A stretch of 64,000 nucleotides of DNA from the NCBI GenBank assembly GCA_037446605.1, contig JBBIIE010000006.1, positions 1-64,000 of the forward strand. The letters run 5' to 3'. Below, piece by piece: positions 19,287-28,387 of this stretch. Origin of the DNA: JANXAZ01 sp037446605. GTDB lineage: Bacteria; Pseudomonadota; Alphaproteobacteria; Geminicoccales; Geminicoccaceae. The stretch's first letter is position 1, and every line of letters starts with the position of its first letter. Under the pieces are notes generated by a model, which ran no database searches, had not been told where the DNA came from, and was given only the letters and a program-made list of their open reading frames with translations. Position numbers and translations under genes: made by a program.

Positions 19287-20726
19287 TTGGCCACCACCCG
19301 GCGGCGGCTCAGGGGCCCGCCCGTCGGCGTCAGCCTCGTGCGCGACGCGCTCGTGGCCGTCACTCCGGCCGTCGCCGCGATCGGGGTGACGGTCCTCGCC
19401 GACGACGGCGCGGCCGGTCTCCTCGGGGGGCTCGCGGCCGGCGGGCTCGTGGCCCTGCTCCTCGCGCGGCTGTGGATCGGCCAGGCTCGGGACCTCGCAG
19501 GTTGGATCGAGGGCCTCGGCGGTGGTCGAGAGGGCGAGCGCCCCGCGATCGTTCTCGGCTCCGCCCTCGAATGGATCGTGTGGCCCGTCGTCGATCTCGC
19601 CCGCCAGGCACGCCGCGCCGAGCGCCAGGCGACCGCCCAGCGGCTCCTGCTCGAGACTTTCCTCGAGGCGCTTCCGGACGCCGTGCTGCTGGTCGATCGC
19701 CGCGGCACGATCGCGCGGGCCAATCGCGCCGCGCTGCGCACGTTCGGCCTCGAGCGCGTGGGCGTGCCACTGGCGCGGGCGACGCGCGATCCGGGGGTGC
19801 TCGCCGCCCTCACGGCAGCCCTGGAGACGGGTGCGGCCAGCACGGTCTTGTTCAGTCCGGTCGACGACCGGCTCAAGCTGTTCGCGGCGCGGATCCAGCC
19901 GCTCGAGCCGGCCGAGGGCGGCCGAGGCGTGATCCTGGCCCTGCGCGAGCAGAGCGAGCAACTGCTCATCGAGCGGATGCGCTCGGATTTCGTCGCCAAC
20001 GCCAGCCACGAGATCAAGACGCCGCTCGCGGCGATCGTCGGGATCATCGAGACGCTGCGCGGCCCGGCCCGCGACGACCCGGCTGCGCGCGCGATGTTCC
20101 TCGCCACGATGGCGGAGGAGGCGCGGCGCATGCAGCGGCTCGTCGACGATCTGCTCTCGCTCTCGCAGATCGAGCTCGCGGCACGCCGGCCACCGGCGAC
20201 CTCGGTGGCGCTCGCCGACGTGCTCGGGGGCGCCCTCGCCCGCATGCGACCGATCGCTGCCGCCGAGCGGGTTCGGCTCGTCCTCGATGCACCGCCCTCC
20301 CTCCCCGAGCTCGTGGCGGATGCCGATCAGCTGCATCAGCTGCTCGCCAACCTGATCGACAACGCGATCAAGTACGGTGGACCGGACAAGGAGGTCAGGC
20401 TCGAGGTGCGACAGCTCGACGCGGCCCCGCCGACCGCCGGGCCGGTCGCGGGTCGGCCCGCCGTCGAGATCGCGGTGGTCGACCAGGGCGAAGGCATCGC
20501 GGCCGAGCATCTGCCGCGGCTGACCGAACGGTTCTACCGCGTCGACAAGGCACGCTCGCGGAAGGTCGGTGGAACGGGCCTGGGGCTCGCCATCGTCAAG
20601 CACATCGTCCGGCGGCACCAGGGCCATCTGCGGATCGCGAGCGAGATCGGTCGGGGCAGCCGGTTCTCCGTGTTGCTGCCGCTGCCCGACGGCGACCGTC
20701 ACGGTTCCGTCACGACCCCGTCATAG
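19287..20726 (+). CDS. phoR: PhoR phosphate sensor histidine kinase
   Basis: The 479-residue kinase starts with two membrane helices (about residues 17-55) and has almost no periplasmic loop, as in PhoR. A PAS domain spans about 115-225. The phosphoacceptor is His241 in NASHEIKTPLAAI. The HATPase part shows the N box LIDNAIKYGG (about 357), DQGEGIA and GGTGLGLAIVKHIV (about 429). With PstSCAB and PhoU it senses phosphate and phosphorylates PhoB. The start is a TTG at 19287, four bases after the acetoacetyl-CoA synthetase stop. The 3' end of the gene contains the Pho box of pstS. Confidence 0.93.
   Translation: MATTRRRLRGPPVGVSLVRDALVAVTPAVAAIGVTVLADDGAAGLLGGLAAGGLVALLLARLWIGQARDLAGWIEGLGGGREGERPAIVLGSALEWIVWPVVDLARQARRAERQATAQRLLLETFLEALPDAVLLVDRRGTIARANRAALRTFGLERVGVPLARATRDPGVLAALTAALETGAASTVLFSPVDDRLKLFAARIQPLEPAEGGRGVILALREQSEQLLIERMRSDFVANASHEIKTPLAAIVGIIETLRGPARDDPAARAMFLATMAEEARRMQRLVDDLLSLSQIELAARRPPATSVALADVLGGALARMRPIAAAERVRLVLDAPPSLPELVADADQLHQLLANLIDNAIKYGGPDKEVRLEVRQLDAAPPTAGPVAGRPAVEIAVVDQGEGIAAEHLPRLTERFYRVDKARSRKVGGTGLGLAIVKHIVRRHQGHLRIASEIGRGSRFSVLLPLPDGDRHGSVTTPS
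20696..20724 (+). promoter_or_regulatory. Pho box upstream of pstS
   Basis: Three direct repeats, CCGTCAC (20696-20702), CCGTCAC (20707-20713) and CCGTCAT (20718-20724), are spaced exactly 11 bases apart. This matches the PhoB-binding pattern of 7-base repeats separated by 4 bases. The array overlaps the last codons of phoR and lies 61 bases before the pstS ATG. A weak -10 could be CATAGA at 20722-20727, about eight bases after the second repeat. It predicts phosphate-starvation induction of pstSCAB-phoU-phoB. Confidence 0.85.
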
Positions 20727-20785
20727 AAGCGGCACGGGGAGCGGTCATCGCTCGCGCCGGTTCGGTTGTCGATGGAGGCACCACG

Positions 20786-21781
20786 ATGAAGCCCGCTCTG
20801 TTCGCCGGCGTCGCGGCCGGCGCGCTGCTCGTTGCGCAGCTCGCCCAGGCGGCCGCGCCCGAGGTGAAGATCGACGGTTCGAGCACCGTCTATCCGGTCA
20901 CCGAGGCGGTGGCCGAGGAGTTCCAGAAGGCCAAGAAGGGGGCCGTTCGGGTCACCGTCGGCATCTCCGGGACCGGCGGTGGCTTCAAGAAGTTCTGCCG
21001 CGGCGAGACCGACATCTCCAACGCCTCGCGGCCGATCCTCGCCGAGGAGATGGAGGTGTGCAAGAAGGCCGGGATCGACTATGTCGAGCTGCCGGTCGCC
21101 TTCGACGCGCTCACGGTCGCCGTCAGCCCCAAGAACACCCTGCTCACCGAGATCTCGGTGGACGAGCTCAAGAAGGTCTGGGAGCCCGCGGCCCAGGGCA
21201 AGATCACCAACTGGAACCAGATCCGCTCGACGTTCCCCGACATGAAGCTCAATCTGTACGGGGCGGGTTCCGACTCGGGCACGTTCGACTACTTCACGGA
21301 GGCGGTGGTCGGCAAGGCGAAGGCCAGCCGCGGCGACTACACCGCGAGCGAGGACGACAACGTGCTCGTGCAGGGCATCTCGGGTGACCAGCAGGCGCTG
21401 GGCTACGTGCCGTTCGCCTACGTCCACGAGAACCCCGGGAAGCTCAAGCCGCTGAAGGTCGTCGATCCGAAGACCGGCAAGGCCGTCGCGCCGAGCATGG
21501 AGACGGTCCTCGACGGGACCTACCAGCCGCTCTCCAGGCCGATCTTCATCTACGTCAACCGGAAGGCGGCCGACCGTCCGGAGGTCAAGGAGTTCGTCCA
21601 GTTCTACCTCGACAAGGGCGCCGAGCTCGCCCAGGAGGTGGGCTACACGCCGCTGCCGGCCGAGGCCTACAAGATCGCGATGGACCGCTTCGCCAGCCGG
21701 AAGATCGGGACGGCCTTCGGCGGCCGTCCCGAGGTCGGCATGAAGATCATGGATCTCCTCGCCCGCGAGTTGAAGTCCTGA
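20786..21781 (+). CDS. pstS: PstS phosphate-binding protein
   Basis: The 331-residue protein has a signal peptide (residues 1 to about 23, ending AQAAA) and then VKIDGSSTVYPVTEAVAEEF, the phosphate-binding start of PstS. Further ligand-loop motifs are GISGTGGGFKKFCRGETDISNASR and AGSDSGTFDYF. It delivers phosphate in the periplasm to the PstCA permease. The ATG at 20786 follows TGGAGGCACC. It is the first gene after the Pho box. Confidence 0.96.
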   Translation: MKPALFAGVAAGALLVAQLAQAAAPEVKIDGSSTVYPVTEAVAEEFQKAKKGAVRVTVGISGTGGGFKKFCRGETDISNASRPILAEEMEVCKKAGIDYVELPVAFDALTVAVSPKNTLLTEISVDELKKVWEPAAQGKITNWNQIRSTFPDMKLNLYGAGSDSGTFDYFTEAVVGKAKASRGDYTASEDDNVLVQGISGDQQALGYVPFAYVHENPGKLKPLKVVDPKTGKAVAPSMETVLDGTYQPLSRPIFIYVNRKAADRPEVKEFVQFYLDKGAELAQEVGYTPLPAEAYKIAMDRFASRKIGTAFGGRPEVGMKIMDLLARELKS

Positions 21782-21816
21782 TCGGTGACCGCCTCGACGG
21801 TCCTTTCGCTTCCGAG

Positions 21817-21842
21817 GCCGGCCGGGCGCACGCCCGGCCGGC
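21817..21842 (+). other. GC-rich hairpin between pstS and pstC
   Basis: GCCGGCCGGGC, a GCAC loop and the exact complement form an 11-base-pair stem in the 76-base gap between pstS and pstC. There is no T-run after it. In ABC operons such intercistronic hairpins often protect the upstream mRNA or cause partial termination, giving more binding protein than permease; that role is inferred. Confidence 0.6.
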
Positions 21843-21857
21843 GTGCGAGGTAGATCG

Positions 21858-22775
21858 ATGGCCGCGCCGCAGCGCTCGTTGATCAGACCGAGAGTGAACC
21901 ACCGTGATGTCAAGGAGCGGCTGATCGAGGCCCTCCTGTTCGCTTCGGCTGCCTCTGCCGTCCTAGTGACCACCGCGATCGTCTTCGTTCTGCTGGTCGA
22001 GTCGGCCGGCTTCTTCTCGCACGTCTCCATCGTGGATTTCCTGACCGACACGATGTGGACGCCGCTCTTCGCCGATGCGCGCTACGGGATCCTGCCGCTG
22101 TTGTGCGGTACCTTGCTGGCGGCCGGGGTGGCGCTCCTCGTCGCCGTGCCGCTCGGCTTGATGGTCGCCCTGTATCTGAGTGAATTCGCATCGGCCCGGG
22201 TGCGCGAGACGATCAAGCCGTTTCTCGAGCTCCTGGAGGGGGTACCAACCGTCGTCTACGGCTATTTCGCGCTTCTGTTCGTCACACCTCTTCTCCAGAA
22301 TGTGATACCGGGCTTGCCGGCGTTCAACGTGTTGAGCCCCGGCATCGTCATCGGCATCATGATCGTGCCGTATGTGGGATCGGTGAGCGAGGATGCGATG
22401 CGCGCGGTTCCGAACGCGCTGCGCGAGGCGTCCTATGCATGCGGCGCGACGCGGCTGCAGACCGCGCTGCGGGTCGTCGTGCCGGCGGCGACCTCGGGCA
22501 TCGCCGCGGCGTTCGCACTGGGCGTCGCGCGGGCCACCGGCGAGACCATGGTGGTGGCGATCGCCGCGGGTCAGCAACCCAACCTCACGCTCGATCCGAC
22601 GCAGCCGGCAGCGACGATCACCGCCTTCATCGTCCAGGTGGCGCTCGGCGATCTGCCGCACGGGTCGATCGGCTACCAGTCGATCTTCGCGGCGGGCCTC
22701 GTGCTGCTCTGCATCACGCTCTTGTTCAACATCCTCGCCCAGCTGCTCCGACTCCGCTTCCGGGAGGCCTATTGA
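21858..22775 (+). CDS. pstC: PstC phosphate ABC permease
   Basis: The 305-residue protein has six predicted membrane helices and the binding-protein-dependent permease signature around EASYACGATRLQTALRVVVP. The segment LLEGVPTVVYGYFAL is characteristic of PstC. It forms the channel with PstA. The ATG at 21858 is preceded by GCGAGG. Its stop overlaps the pstA start by one base (TGATG). Confidence 0.95.
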   Translation: MAAPQRSLIRPRVNHRDVKERLIEALLFASAASAVLVTTAIVFVLLVESAGFFSHVSIVDFLTDTMWTPLFADARYGILPLLCGTLLAAGVALLVAVPLGLMVALYLSEFASARVRETIKPFLELLEGVPTVVYGYFALLFVTPLLQNVIPGLPAFNVLSPGIVIGIMIVPYVGSVSEDAMRAVPNALREASYACGATRLQTALRVVVPAATSGIAAAFALGVARATGETMVVAIAAGQQPNLTLDPTQPAATITAFIVQVALGDLPHGSIGYQSIFAAGLVLLCITLLFNILAQLLRLRFREAY

Positions 22776-23731
22776 TGGCGAGCGTGCCGGCACCGGTTAC
22801 GACGACCAGCGCGCCGATCCAGGTGGAGGACGTACGCACGAACGTCGCTCGTCGCCGCCGTCGGGACGTGATGTTCGCGGCCGTCGGCTTGATTGCGACC
22901 TCGATCGGCGTGATCACGCTCCTGGCGCTGTTCGTCGATCTCCTGATCGACGGCTATGCCCGCCTCACACCGGATTTCTTCCTGAGCTTCCCGTCGCGTC
23001 GTGCTCACGAGGCCGGCATCCTTTCCGCCTGGGTCGGGACCTGCCTCGTCATGCTGGTGACGGCGATCATCGGCGTGCCACTCGCGGTGTCGGCGGGTAT
23101 CTATCTCGAGGAATACGCCCCGAGGAATTGGATCACGATGCTGCTCGAGATCAATGTCAGCAACCTCGCGGCGGTGCCCTCCATCGTCTACGGCCTGCTG
23201 GCGCTGGGTCTTTTCGTCTACGCCCTCGGGTCCGGCCAGAGCATCCTCACGGCAGGGCTCACCCTGGCGCTGATGATCTTGCCGGTCATCGTCGTGGCGA
23301 CCCGCGAGGCGGTGCGGGCCGTACCGCACACCATCCGCGAAGCCGCCTACTCCCTGGGCGCCACGCGCTGGCAGATGATTCGCGACCACCTACTCCCCTA
23401 CTCGGTGCCGGGCATCGCCACGGGCGTGATCATCGGCCTCGCGCGTGCCATCGGTGAGACGGCGCCGTTGATCACGATCGGTGCCCTGACCTTCATCGCC
23501 TACCTTCCGGACCCGCCGATCACCAGCGAGCCGCCCTTCGTGAACTTCAACTGGTTGTGGTCGGGGTTCACGGTCCTGCCGATCCAGATGTTCAACTGGG
23601 TGTCTCGGCCCGGGACCGCGTTCCACGCGAACGCGGCGGCCGCGGGCATCGTGATCGTCGTGTTGACCTTGGCGATGAACGGGTTCGCGATCTGGTTACG
23701 CTATCGTCTCCGCAAGAGGATCAACTGGTGA
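22775..23731 (+). CDS. pstA: PstA phosphate ABC permease
   Basis: The 318-residue protein has six membrane helices after a cytoplasmic N-terminus of about 35 residues with an arginine run (VARRRRRD). Diagnostic segments are NLAAVPSIVYGLLALGLFV, REAAYSLGATRWQMIRDHLL and the loop GLARAIGETAPLI. It pairs with PstC. Start and stop codons overlap those of the neighbours (TGATG with pstC, GTGA with pstB), a translationally coupled operon. Confidence 0.95.
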   Translation: MASVPAPVTTTSAPIQVEDVRTNVARRRRRDVMFAAVGLIATSIGVITLLALFVDLLIDGYARLTPDFFLSFPSRRAHEAGILSAWVGTCLVMLVTAIIGVPLAVSAGIYLEEYAPRNWITMLLEINVSNLAAVPSIVYGLLALGLFVYALGSGQSILTAGLTLALMILPVIVVATREAVRAVPHTIREAAYSLGATRWQMIRDHLLPYSVPGIATGVIIGLARAIGETAPLITIGALTFIAYLPDPPITSEPPFVNFNWLWSGFTVLPIQMFNWVSRPGTAFHANAAAAGIVIVVLTLAMNGFAIWLRYRLRKRINW

Positions 23732-23739
23732 GGACAGCT

Positions 23740-24552
23740 GTGAGCCGAGCACTGGCAGCGCCCGCCCCAGCGCCCTTGCGCGCGCCGGGCTCCGGGGTGA
23801 AGAGCAGCATCCGTAGCTTGAGCTTTTTCTACGGCCCCGCACAGGCGCTCAAGGGGATCGATCTGGACATTCACGAGCACACGGTCACCGCGCTGATCGG
23901 GCCCTCGGGATGTGGAAAGTCGACGCTGCTGCGCTGCTTCAACCGCATGCACGATCTGACGCCGCACACGCGTTACGAGGGCGAGATCCTACTCTACCCG
24001 GACGACGTCAACATCGTGAGCCCGGACATCGACCCGATCGAGGTGCGGATGCGCATCTCGATGGTGTTCCAGAAGCCGAACCCGTTTCCCAAGTCGATCT
24101 ACGAGAACGTCGCCTACGGGCTCCGCGTGCGTGGCATCCGCAACCGTGGCGAGCTCGACGGCAGAGTCGAAGCGGCGCTTCGTGGCGCCGCGCTGTGGGA
24201 GGAGGTCAAGGACCGCCTCGACGAGCCGGGCACCGCGCTGTCGGGCGGTCAGCAGCAGCGGCTGTGCATCGCCCGTGCCCTGGCCACGGACCCGGAGATG
24301 GTCCTGTTCGACGAGCCGACCTCGGCGCTCGATCCGATCGCAACCGCCAGCATCGAGGATCTCATCATCTCGATGGCCGGCAGCGTCACCGTACTGATCG
24401 TGACCCACAACATGCAGCAGGCGGCGCGGGTCTCGAGCTACACCGCGTTCATGTATCTGGGCGAACTCATCGAGTACGGGCCGACCAACGATCTGTTCAC
24501 CCGTCCGCGTCAGCAGCGGACGAGCGACTACCTGACGGGCCGGTTCGGCTGA
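23740..24552 (+). CDS. pstB: PstB phosphate ABC ATPase
   Basis: The roughly 270-residue ATPase powers PstSCA. It carries Walker A GPSGCGKST, the PstB-specific LLRCFNRMHDL, VFQKPNPFPKSIYENVAYG, signature LSGGQQQRLCIARAL and Walker B VLFDEPTSALDPIA. Two in-frame GTG starts are possible: 23728, which overlaps the pstA stop, and 23740, which has GAGGA five bases upstream; I use the second. The first would add four residues. It is followed by phoU after 10 bases. Confidence 0.95.
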   Translation: MSRALAAPAPAPLRAPGSGVKSSIRSLSFFYGPAQALKGIDLDIHEHTVTALIGPSGCGKSTLLRCFNRMHDLTPHTRYEGEILLYPDDVNIVSPDIDPIEVRMRISMVFQKPNPFPKSIYENVAYGLRVRGIRNRGELDGRVEAALRGAALWEEVKDRLDEPGTALSGGQQQRLCIARALATDPEMVLFDEPTSALDPIATASIEDLIISMAGSVTVLIVTHNMQQAARVSSYTAFMYLGELIEYGPTNDLFTRPRQQRTSDYLTGRFG

Positions 24553-24562
24553 AGGAGGAACG

Positions 24563-25264
24563 ATGGGCGGGCAGACCGATGCCTTGAAGCACGAGCACAT
24601 CGTTCGCGCCTTCGACGAGGAGCTCGGGCGCCTCACCGGCGCCGTGGTCGAGATGGGGGGTCTCGCGGAGCGCCAAGTGGCGAACGCCGTGCGCGCCCTG
24701 GTCGAACGCGATGTCGAGCTCGCCGCGAGCGTGATCCAGACGGACCGAAAGGTCGACGAGCTGGAGGAGAAGATCGACCAGGATGCCGTGAGGCTCCTGG
24801 CGCTGCGCCAGCCGATGGCGATCGATCTGCGGATGATCGCGATGGCACTCAAGATCAGCAACGATCTCGAGCGCATGAGCGACTACGCGGTCAGCATCGC
24901 CAAAAGATCGCAACGGCTTACGGAGCAGCCGGAGCTCAAGCCGCTCCAGCAGATCCGGAGGATCGGGCAGTCCTGCCTCGCGATGGTCAAGGACGTGCTC
25001 GACGCCTATGTCGACCGCGATGCCGACAAGGCGACGGCCGTCTGGAACCGTGATCGGGAGGTCGACGAGCTGTACACGAGTCTGTTTCGTGAGCTAATCA
25101 CCTATATGCTCGAAGATCCGCGCACGATAAGCACCTGCATCGATCTGCTGTTCATAGCGAAGAATCTGGAGAGGATCGCGGACCACGCGACCAACATTGC
25201 TGAGAAGATCGTGTTCATCATCTATGGCGACGAAATCAATCGGCCGAGACACAAGGTGGAGTGA
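24563..25264 (+). CDS. phoU: PhoU phosphate regulon modulator
   Basis: The 233-residue protein is two PhoU three-helix repeats: EEELGRLTGAVVEMGGLAER in the first and RIGQSCLAMVKDVLDAYVDR in the second, ending with ERIADHATNIAEKIVFII. PhoU links PstSCAB activity to PhoR and keeps PhoB off when phosphate is plentiful. The ATG at 24563 follows AAGGAGGAACG, an ideal ribosome site. The stop overlaps the phoB start (GTGA). Confidence 0.96.
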   Translation: MGGQTDALKHEHIVRAFDEELGRLTGAVVEMGGLAERQVANAVRALVERDVELAASVIQTDRKVDELEEKIDQDAVRLLALRQPMAIDLRMIAMALKISNDLERMSDYAVSIAKRSQRLTEQPELKPLQQIRRIGQSCLAMVKDVLDAYVDRDADKATAVWNRDREVDELYTSLFRELITYMLEDPRTISTCIDLLFIAKNLERIADHATNIAEKIVFIIYGDEINRPRHKVE

Positions 25265-25971
25265 CGACGGTGAAGCCCCTCATCCTGATCGTCGAGGACG
25301 AGGCGGCGCTGCAGAAGCTGCTGGCATACAATCTCGAAGCCGCCGGCTTCGAGGTCGCGCAGGCCTTCGACGGTGAGGAGGCACTCACGCTCCTGGCCGA
25401 ACGCACGCCGGATCTCGTCGTGATCGACTGGATGATCCCGCAGCTGTCCGGCCTGGAACTCCTGCGCCGCATCCGTCGGCGGCCCGAGCAGGCGCATCTC
25501 CCGGTCGTGATGTTGACGGCCCGGGCCGAGGAGCCGGATCGGCTGCGCGGCCTCGAGACCGGCGCCGACGACTACGTGACCAAGCCGTTCTCGCCGGCCG
25601 AGCTCGTGGCGCGCATCCGGGCGGTGCTGCGGCGCGTGCGACCGGCCTTCGCCGATCAGGTGCTGCAGTTCCAGGACCTGCGCCTCGACCTCACTGCGCA
25701 CCGGGTGTTCCGCGGGATGCGCGAGATCCATCTCTCGCCCACCGAGTTCCGCCTCCTCCGACACTTCCTCGAGAACCCGGGCCGGGTGTTCAGCCGGGCG
25801 CAGCTGCTCGACCGTGTCTGGGGCGGTGAGCTCGACATCGAGCTCCGCACCGTCGACGCCACCATCCGACGCCTCCGTCGTGCGTTGAATGCCGGGGGCG
25901 AGCAGGATCTGCTGCGGACCGTTCGCGCCGAGGGCTACGCCCTCGATCTCAAGTTCGCGCCGTCGCCCTGA
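25261..25971 (+). CDS. phoB: PhoB phosphate response regulator
   Basis: The 236-residue protein has a receiver domain with phosphoacceptor Asp56 (LVVIDWMIP) and the conserved lysine in VTKPFSP, then an OmpR/PhoB winged helix (about 130-232) with LSPTEFRLLRHFLENPGRVF and RTVDATIRRLRRAL. Phosphorylated by PhoR, it binds Pho boxes such as the one at 20696-20724. The GTG at 25261 overlaps the phoU stop; a GTG at 25270 is an alternative. Its stop abuts the convergent sppA stop with no bases between them (TGATCA). Confidence 0.95.
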   Translation: MTTVKPLILIVEDEAALQKLLAYNLEAAGFEVAQAFDGEEALTLLAERTPDLVVIDWMIPQLSGLELLRRIRRRPEQAHLPVVMLTARAEEPDRLRGLETGADDYVTKPFSPAELVARIRAVLRRVRPAFADQVLQFQDLRLDLTAHRVFRGMREIHLSPTEFRLLRHFLENPGRVFSRAQLLDRVWGGELDIELRTVDATIRRLRRALNAGGEQDLLRTVRAEGYALDLKFAPSP

Positions 25972-27684
25972 TCAGCGCACGCTGGGCAGTGAGGCCGCGC
26001 CGCTGGAGAGTGCCGCGACCCGTCCGAGGGCGTCATGAATCCACGCGAGTGCCGCGGAGCTCGTGCCGAGCAGTTTCGTGACGCGGCGCCAGAGCGGCTC
26101 CTCCTCGGGGATCGGCTCCAGGCGCAGCGCTGCGCCCTCGGGCAGGCCCAGGAGGGCGCGCATCTCGTCGAGGGCTTCCGGCAGTCCGCCCAGCCGATCG
26201 ACGAGGCCGAGCTCGAGGGCCTGCGCTCCGGTCCACACACGCCCGCCGGCAGCAGCCTCCACGCGATCCGGCGACAGGCCCCGGCCACGAGCCACGCCGG
26301 CCTTGAACCTCTCGTAGAGACCGTCGACGATCCGGTCCAGGGTGTCGCGTGCACGCTCGTCGGCGGGCAGGTTGATCGACCAGAGGCTCGCATTCTCGCC
26401 GATGGCAATCTGGTCCCAGCGTACGCCGAGCCGCTCCCAGGCCCCGGCCAGAACCGGCTTTCCCGCGAGCACGCCGATCGAGCCGGTGAGCGTCGTCGGT
26501 TGGGCGACGAGGCGGGACGCGTCCTTGGCGACCCAATATCCACCCGAGGCCGCCTGGTTGGCCATCGAGACGACCACCGGCTTGCCCGCTTCGACGGCGC
26601 GGCGGACCTGCCGCGCGACCGTCTCGCTCGCCACCGCCGAGCCGCCGGGCGTGTCCAGCCGCAGGAGGATCCCACGGATCCTGGGTGCCTCGATCGCCCG
26701 GGCCAGGGCTTCCGCGAGGTCGTCGGCGCCGATCGTCGTCGCGAGCTCGTCGCCGCCCCGGACGATCGCTCCCGCCGCCCGGACGAACCCAATCCGCGCG
26801 ACCTCCCCGTCGGCCGCAGGCGGCTGCCGGAGGTAACGCTCGACCTTCACGATCCTCGCGCCACCGCCCGCGCGTGCGAGGACCGAGGCCTCGATCTCGT
26901 CCCGGTAGGCGATCCGATCGGCGAGCCCGAGCGCCACCGCCTCCTCGGCGGGGTAGGGGCCCGCGCCGAGAAGGCGCAGGAGGTGCTCGGGATCGAGACG
27001 ACGGCTGGCCGCCACCTCGCCGGCGACCGTCCGCATCAGGCTCCCGGCGAGCGACTCCATCATCTCGCGCCCGGCCGGCGTCGGTGCGCGCTCGGTGGCC
27101 GATTCGAGCGCCGTCTTGTACGCGGACCGCCGGCTCACGACCGGCTCGATGCCCAGCCGGTCGAGGAGGTCCCGAGCGTAGGGGGTCTCGAAGACCAGGC
27201 CCGTGACGCCGAGCTGACCGACGGGCTGGAGCGCCAGCTCGTCGGCTGCCGATGCGAGATAATAGCCCTCGGTTCCGGCTCCGAGCTCGCCGATGCTGTC
27301 GGCCCAGGCGACGACGAACCGCCCCTCCCCTCGAACCCGCAGCAGGGTCTCGCGCAGCTCGCGCGCGACCCCGAAGCCCTGTCGAGCGTCGCCGAGCTCC
27401 ACGAGGAGGCCCGCCACGCGGGGATCACGAGCGGCCCGCTCGAGACCGAGCACGAGATCGGTGACCGTCGGCCGCGCAGTCAGGCGGCCGACATCCAGAC
27501 GAGGCGGTCCCGGGGCTTCGCCGACCGCCTCCCGGAGGTCGAGCCGGAGCACCATCCGGTCGGGGAAATCCCCCTCGTCGAGCAGTCTCGTCGCGATCCA
27601 CCAACCGAGACCACCGGCCGCAGCCGCCAGGAGAAGCGCGATCAGTCCGACCGTGGCCAGGAATCCCACGAGGAGACGCCGCAT
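25972..27684 (-). CDS. sppA: SppA signal peptide peptidase, 67-kDa type
   Basis: The 570-residue protein is the long, duplicated form of SppA, a membrane-anchored serine-lysine protease that degrades cleaved signal peptides. An N-terminal membrane helix spans about residues 5-27. The general-base lysine is in SRRSAYKTALES (about residue 188) and the nucleophilic serine in NQAASGGYWVA (about 380), the latter followed by TLTGSIGVLAGKP. These spacings fit E. coli SppA. The ATG at 27684 follows GGAGCGAGCGGC. It is the last gene of a minus-strand run that starts with the methyltransferase at 30650. Confidence 0.92.
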   Translation of the reverse strand: MRRLLVGFLATVGLIALLLAAAAGGLGWWIATRLLDEGDFPDRMVLRLDLREAVGEAPGPPRLDVGRLTARPTVTDLVLGLERAARDPRVAGLLVELGDARQGFGVARELRETLLRVRGEGRFVVAWADSIGELGAGTEGYYLASAADELALQPVGQLGVTGLVFETPYARDLLDRLGIEPVVSRRSAYKTALESATERAPTPAGREMMESLAGSLMRTVAGEVAASRRLDPEHLLRLLGAGPYPAEEAVALGLADRIAYRDEIEASVLARAGGGARIVKVERYLRQPPAADGEVARIGFVRAAGAIVRGGDELATTIGADDLAEALARAIEAPRIRGILLRLDTPGGSAVASETVARQVRRAVEAGKPVVVSMANQAASGGYWVAKDASRLVAQPTTLTGSIGVLAGKPVLAGAWERLGVRWDQIAIGENASLWSINLPADERARDTLDRIVDGLYERFKAGVARGRGLSPDRVEAAAGGRVWTGAQALELGLVDRLGGLPEALDEMRALLGLPEGAALRLEPIPEEEPLWRRVTKLLGTSSAALAWIHDALGRVAALSSGAASLPSVR

Positions 27685-27715
27685 GCCGCTCGCTCCGTGT
27701 CCGCGACGATTCCGC

Positions 27716-28387
27716 TCAGTCGATCTCGTACTCGGATACGATCCACGGTTCCGCCCGCGCCGCCGCCGCCCACTCGCGCATGGGGCCCGTACCCAGGATC
27801 GCTTCCTGCCATGCGGCGGACATCGGGTCGAGCGGAACGCCATAGGTGGCGAAGCGGAAGGCCACGGGCGCGTACATGGCATCGGCGATGCTGAAGCGGC
27901 CGAGAAGGAACGGGCCTCCGGCCCCGAACCGCGTGCGCGCCTCGCGCCAGATCTCGGTGATCCGCTCGATATCGGCGAGCGCTCCGGGCTCGCGTCCCCG
28001 CCCCGGCAGCGACTTGCGCACGTTCATCGGCATGGCGCGGCGCAGGGAACCGAAGCCCGCATGCATCTCGCTGGCGATGGCCATGCAGTACGACCGTGCC
28101 TCGGGGCTGTCGGGCCAGAGTGCGGCGGCGGGTGCCAGGCGCGCGACGTGGTCACAGATGGCGAGGCTTTCCCAGACGACGAAGCGCCCACCGGTGCTCG
28201 AATCGATCAGGATCGGCACCTGCCCCGCCGGCGAGATGGACCGGATCCGTGCCTTCCAGTCCGGCAGTCCGAAGGGCAGCAGGAGCTCCTCGAAGGCGAG
28301 GCCGGCCATTCGCAGGGAGAGCCAGGGGCGCAGCGACCAGGACGAGTAGTTCTTGTTGCCGATGACGAGCGTCAGTGCGGGCGTCAT
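27716..28387 (-). CDS. Glutathione S-transferase family protein
   Basis: The 223-residue protein has a thioredoxin-like N-terminal domain (LVIGNKNYSSWSLRPWLSLR, with PAGQVPILID for the cis-proline) and an all-helical C-terminal domain (FLLGRFSIADAMYAPVAFR). The NYSSWSLRPWL motif places it in a bacterial group found beside rlmN in several alphaproteobacteria. The substrate is unknown. The ATG at 28387 overlaps the rlmN stop (ATGA), so the two are co-translated. It is a paralogue of the broken GST gene at 43071-43877. Confidence 0.88.
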   Translation of the reverse strand: MTPALTLVIGNKNYSSWSLRPWLSLRMAGLAFEELLLPFGLPDWKARIRSISPAGQVPILIDSSTGGRFVVWESLAICDHVARLAPAAALWPDSPEARSYCMAIASEMHAGFGSLRRAMPMNVRKSLPGRGREPGALADIERITEIWREARTRFGAGGPFLLGRFSIADAMYAPVAFRFATYGVPLDPMSAAWQEAILGTGPMREWAAAARAEPWIVSEYEID

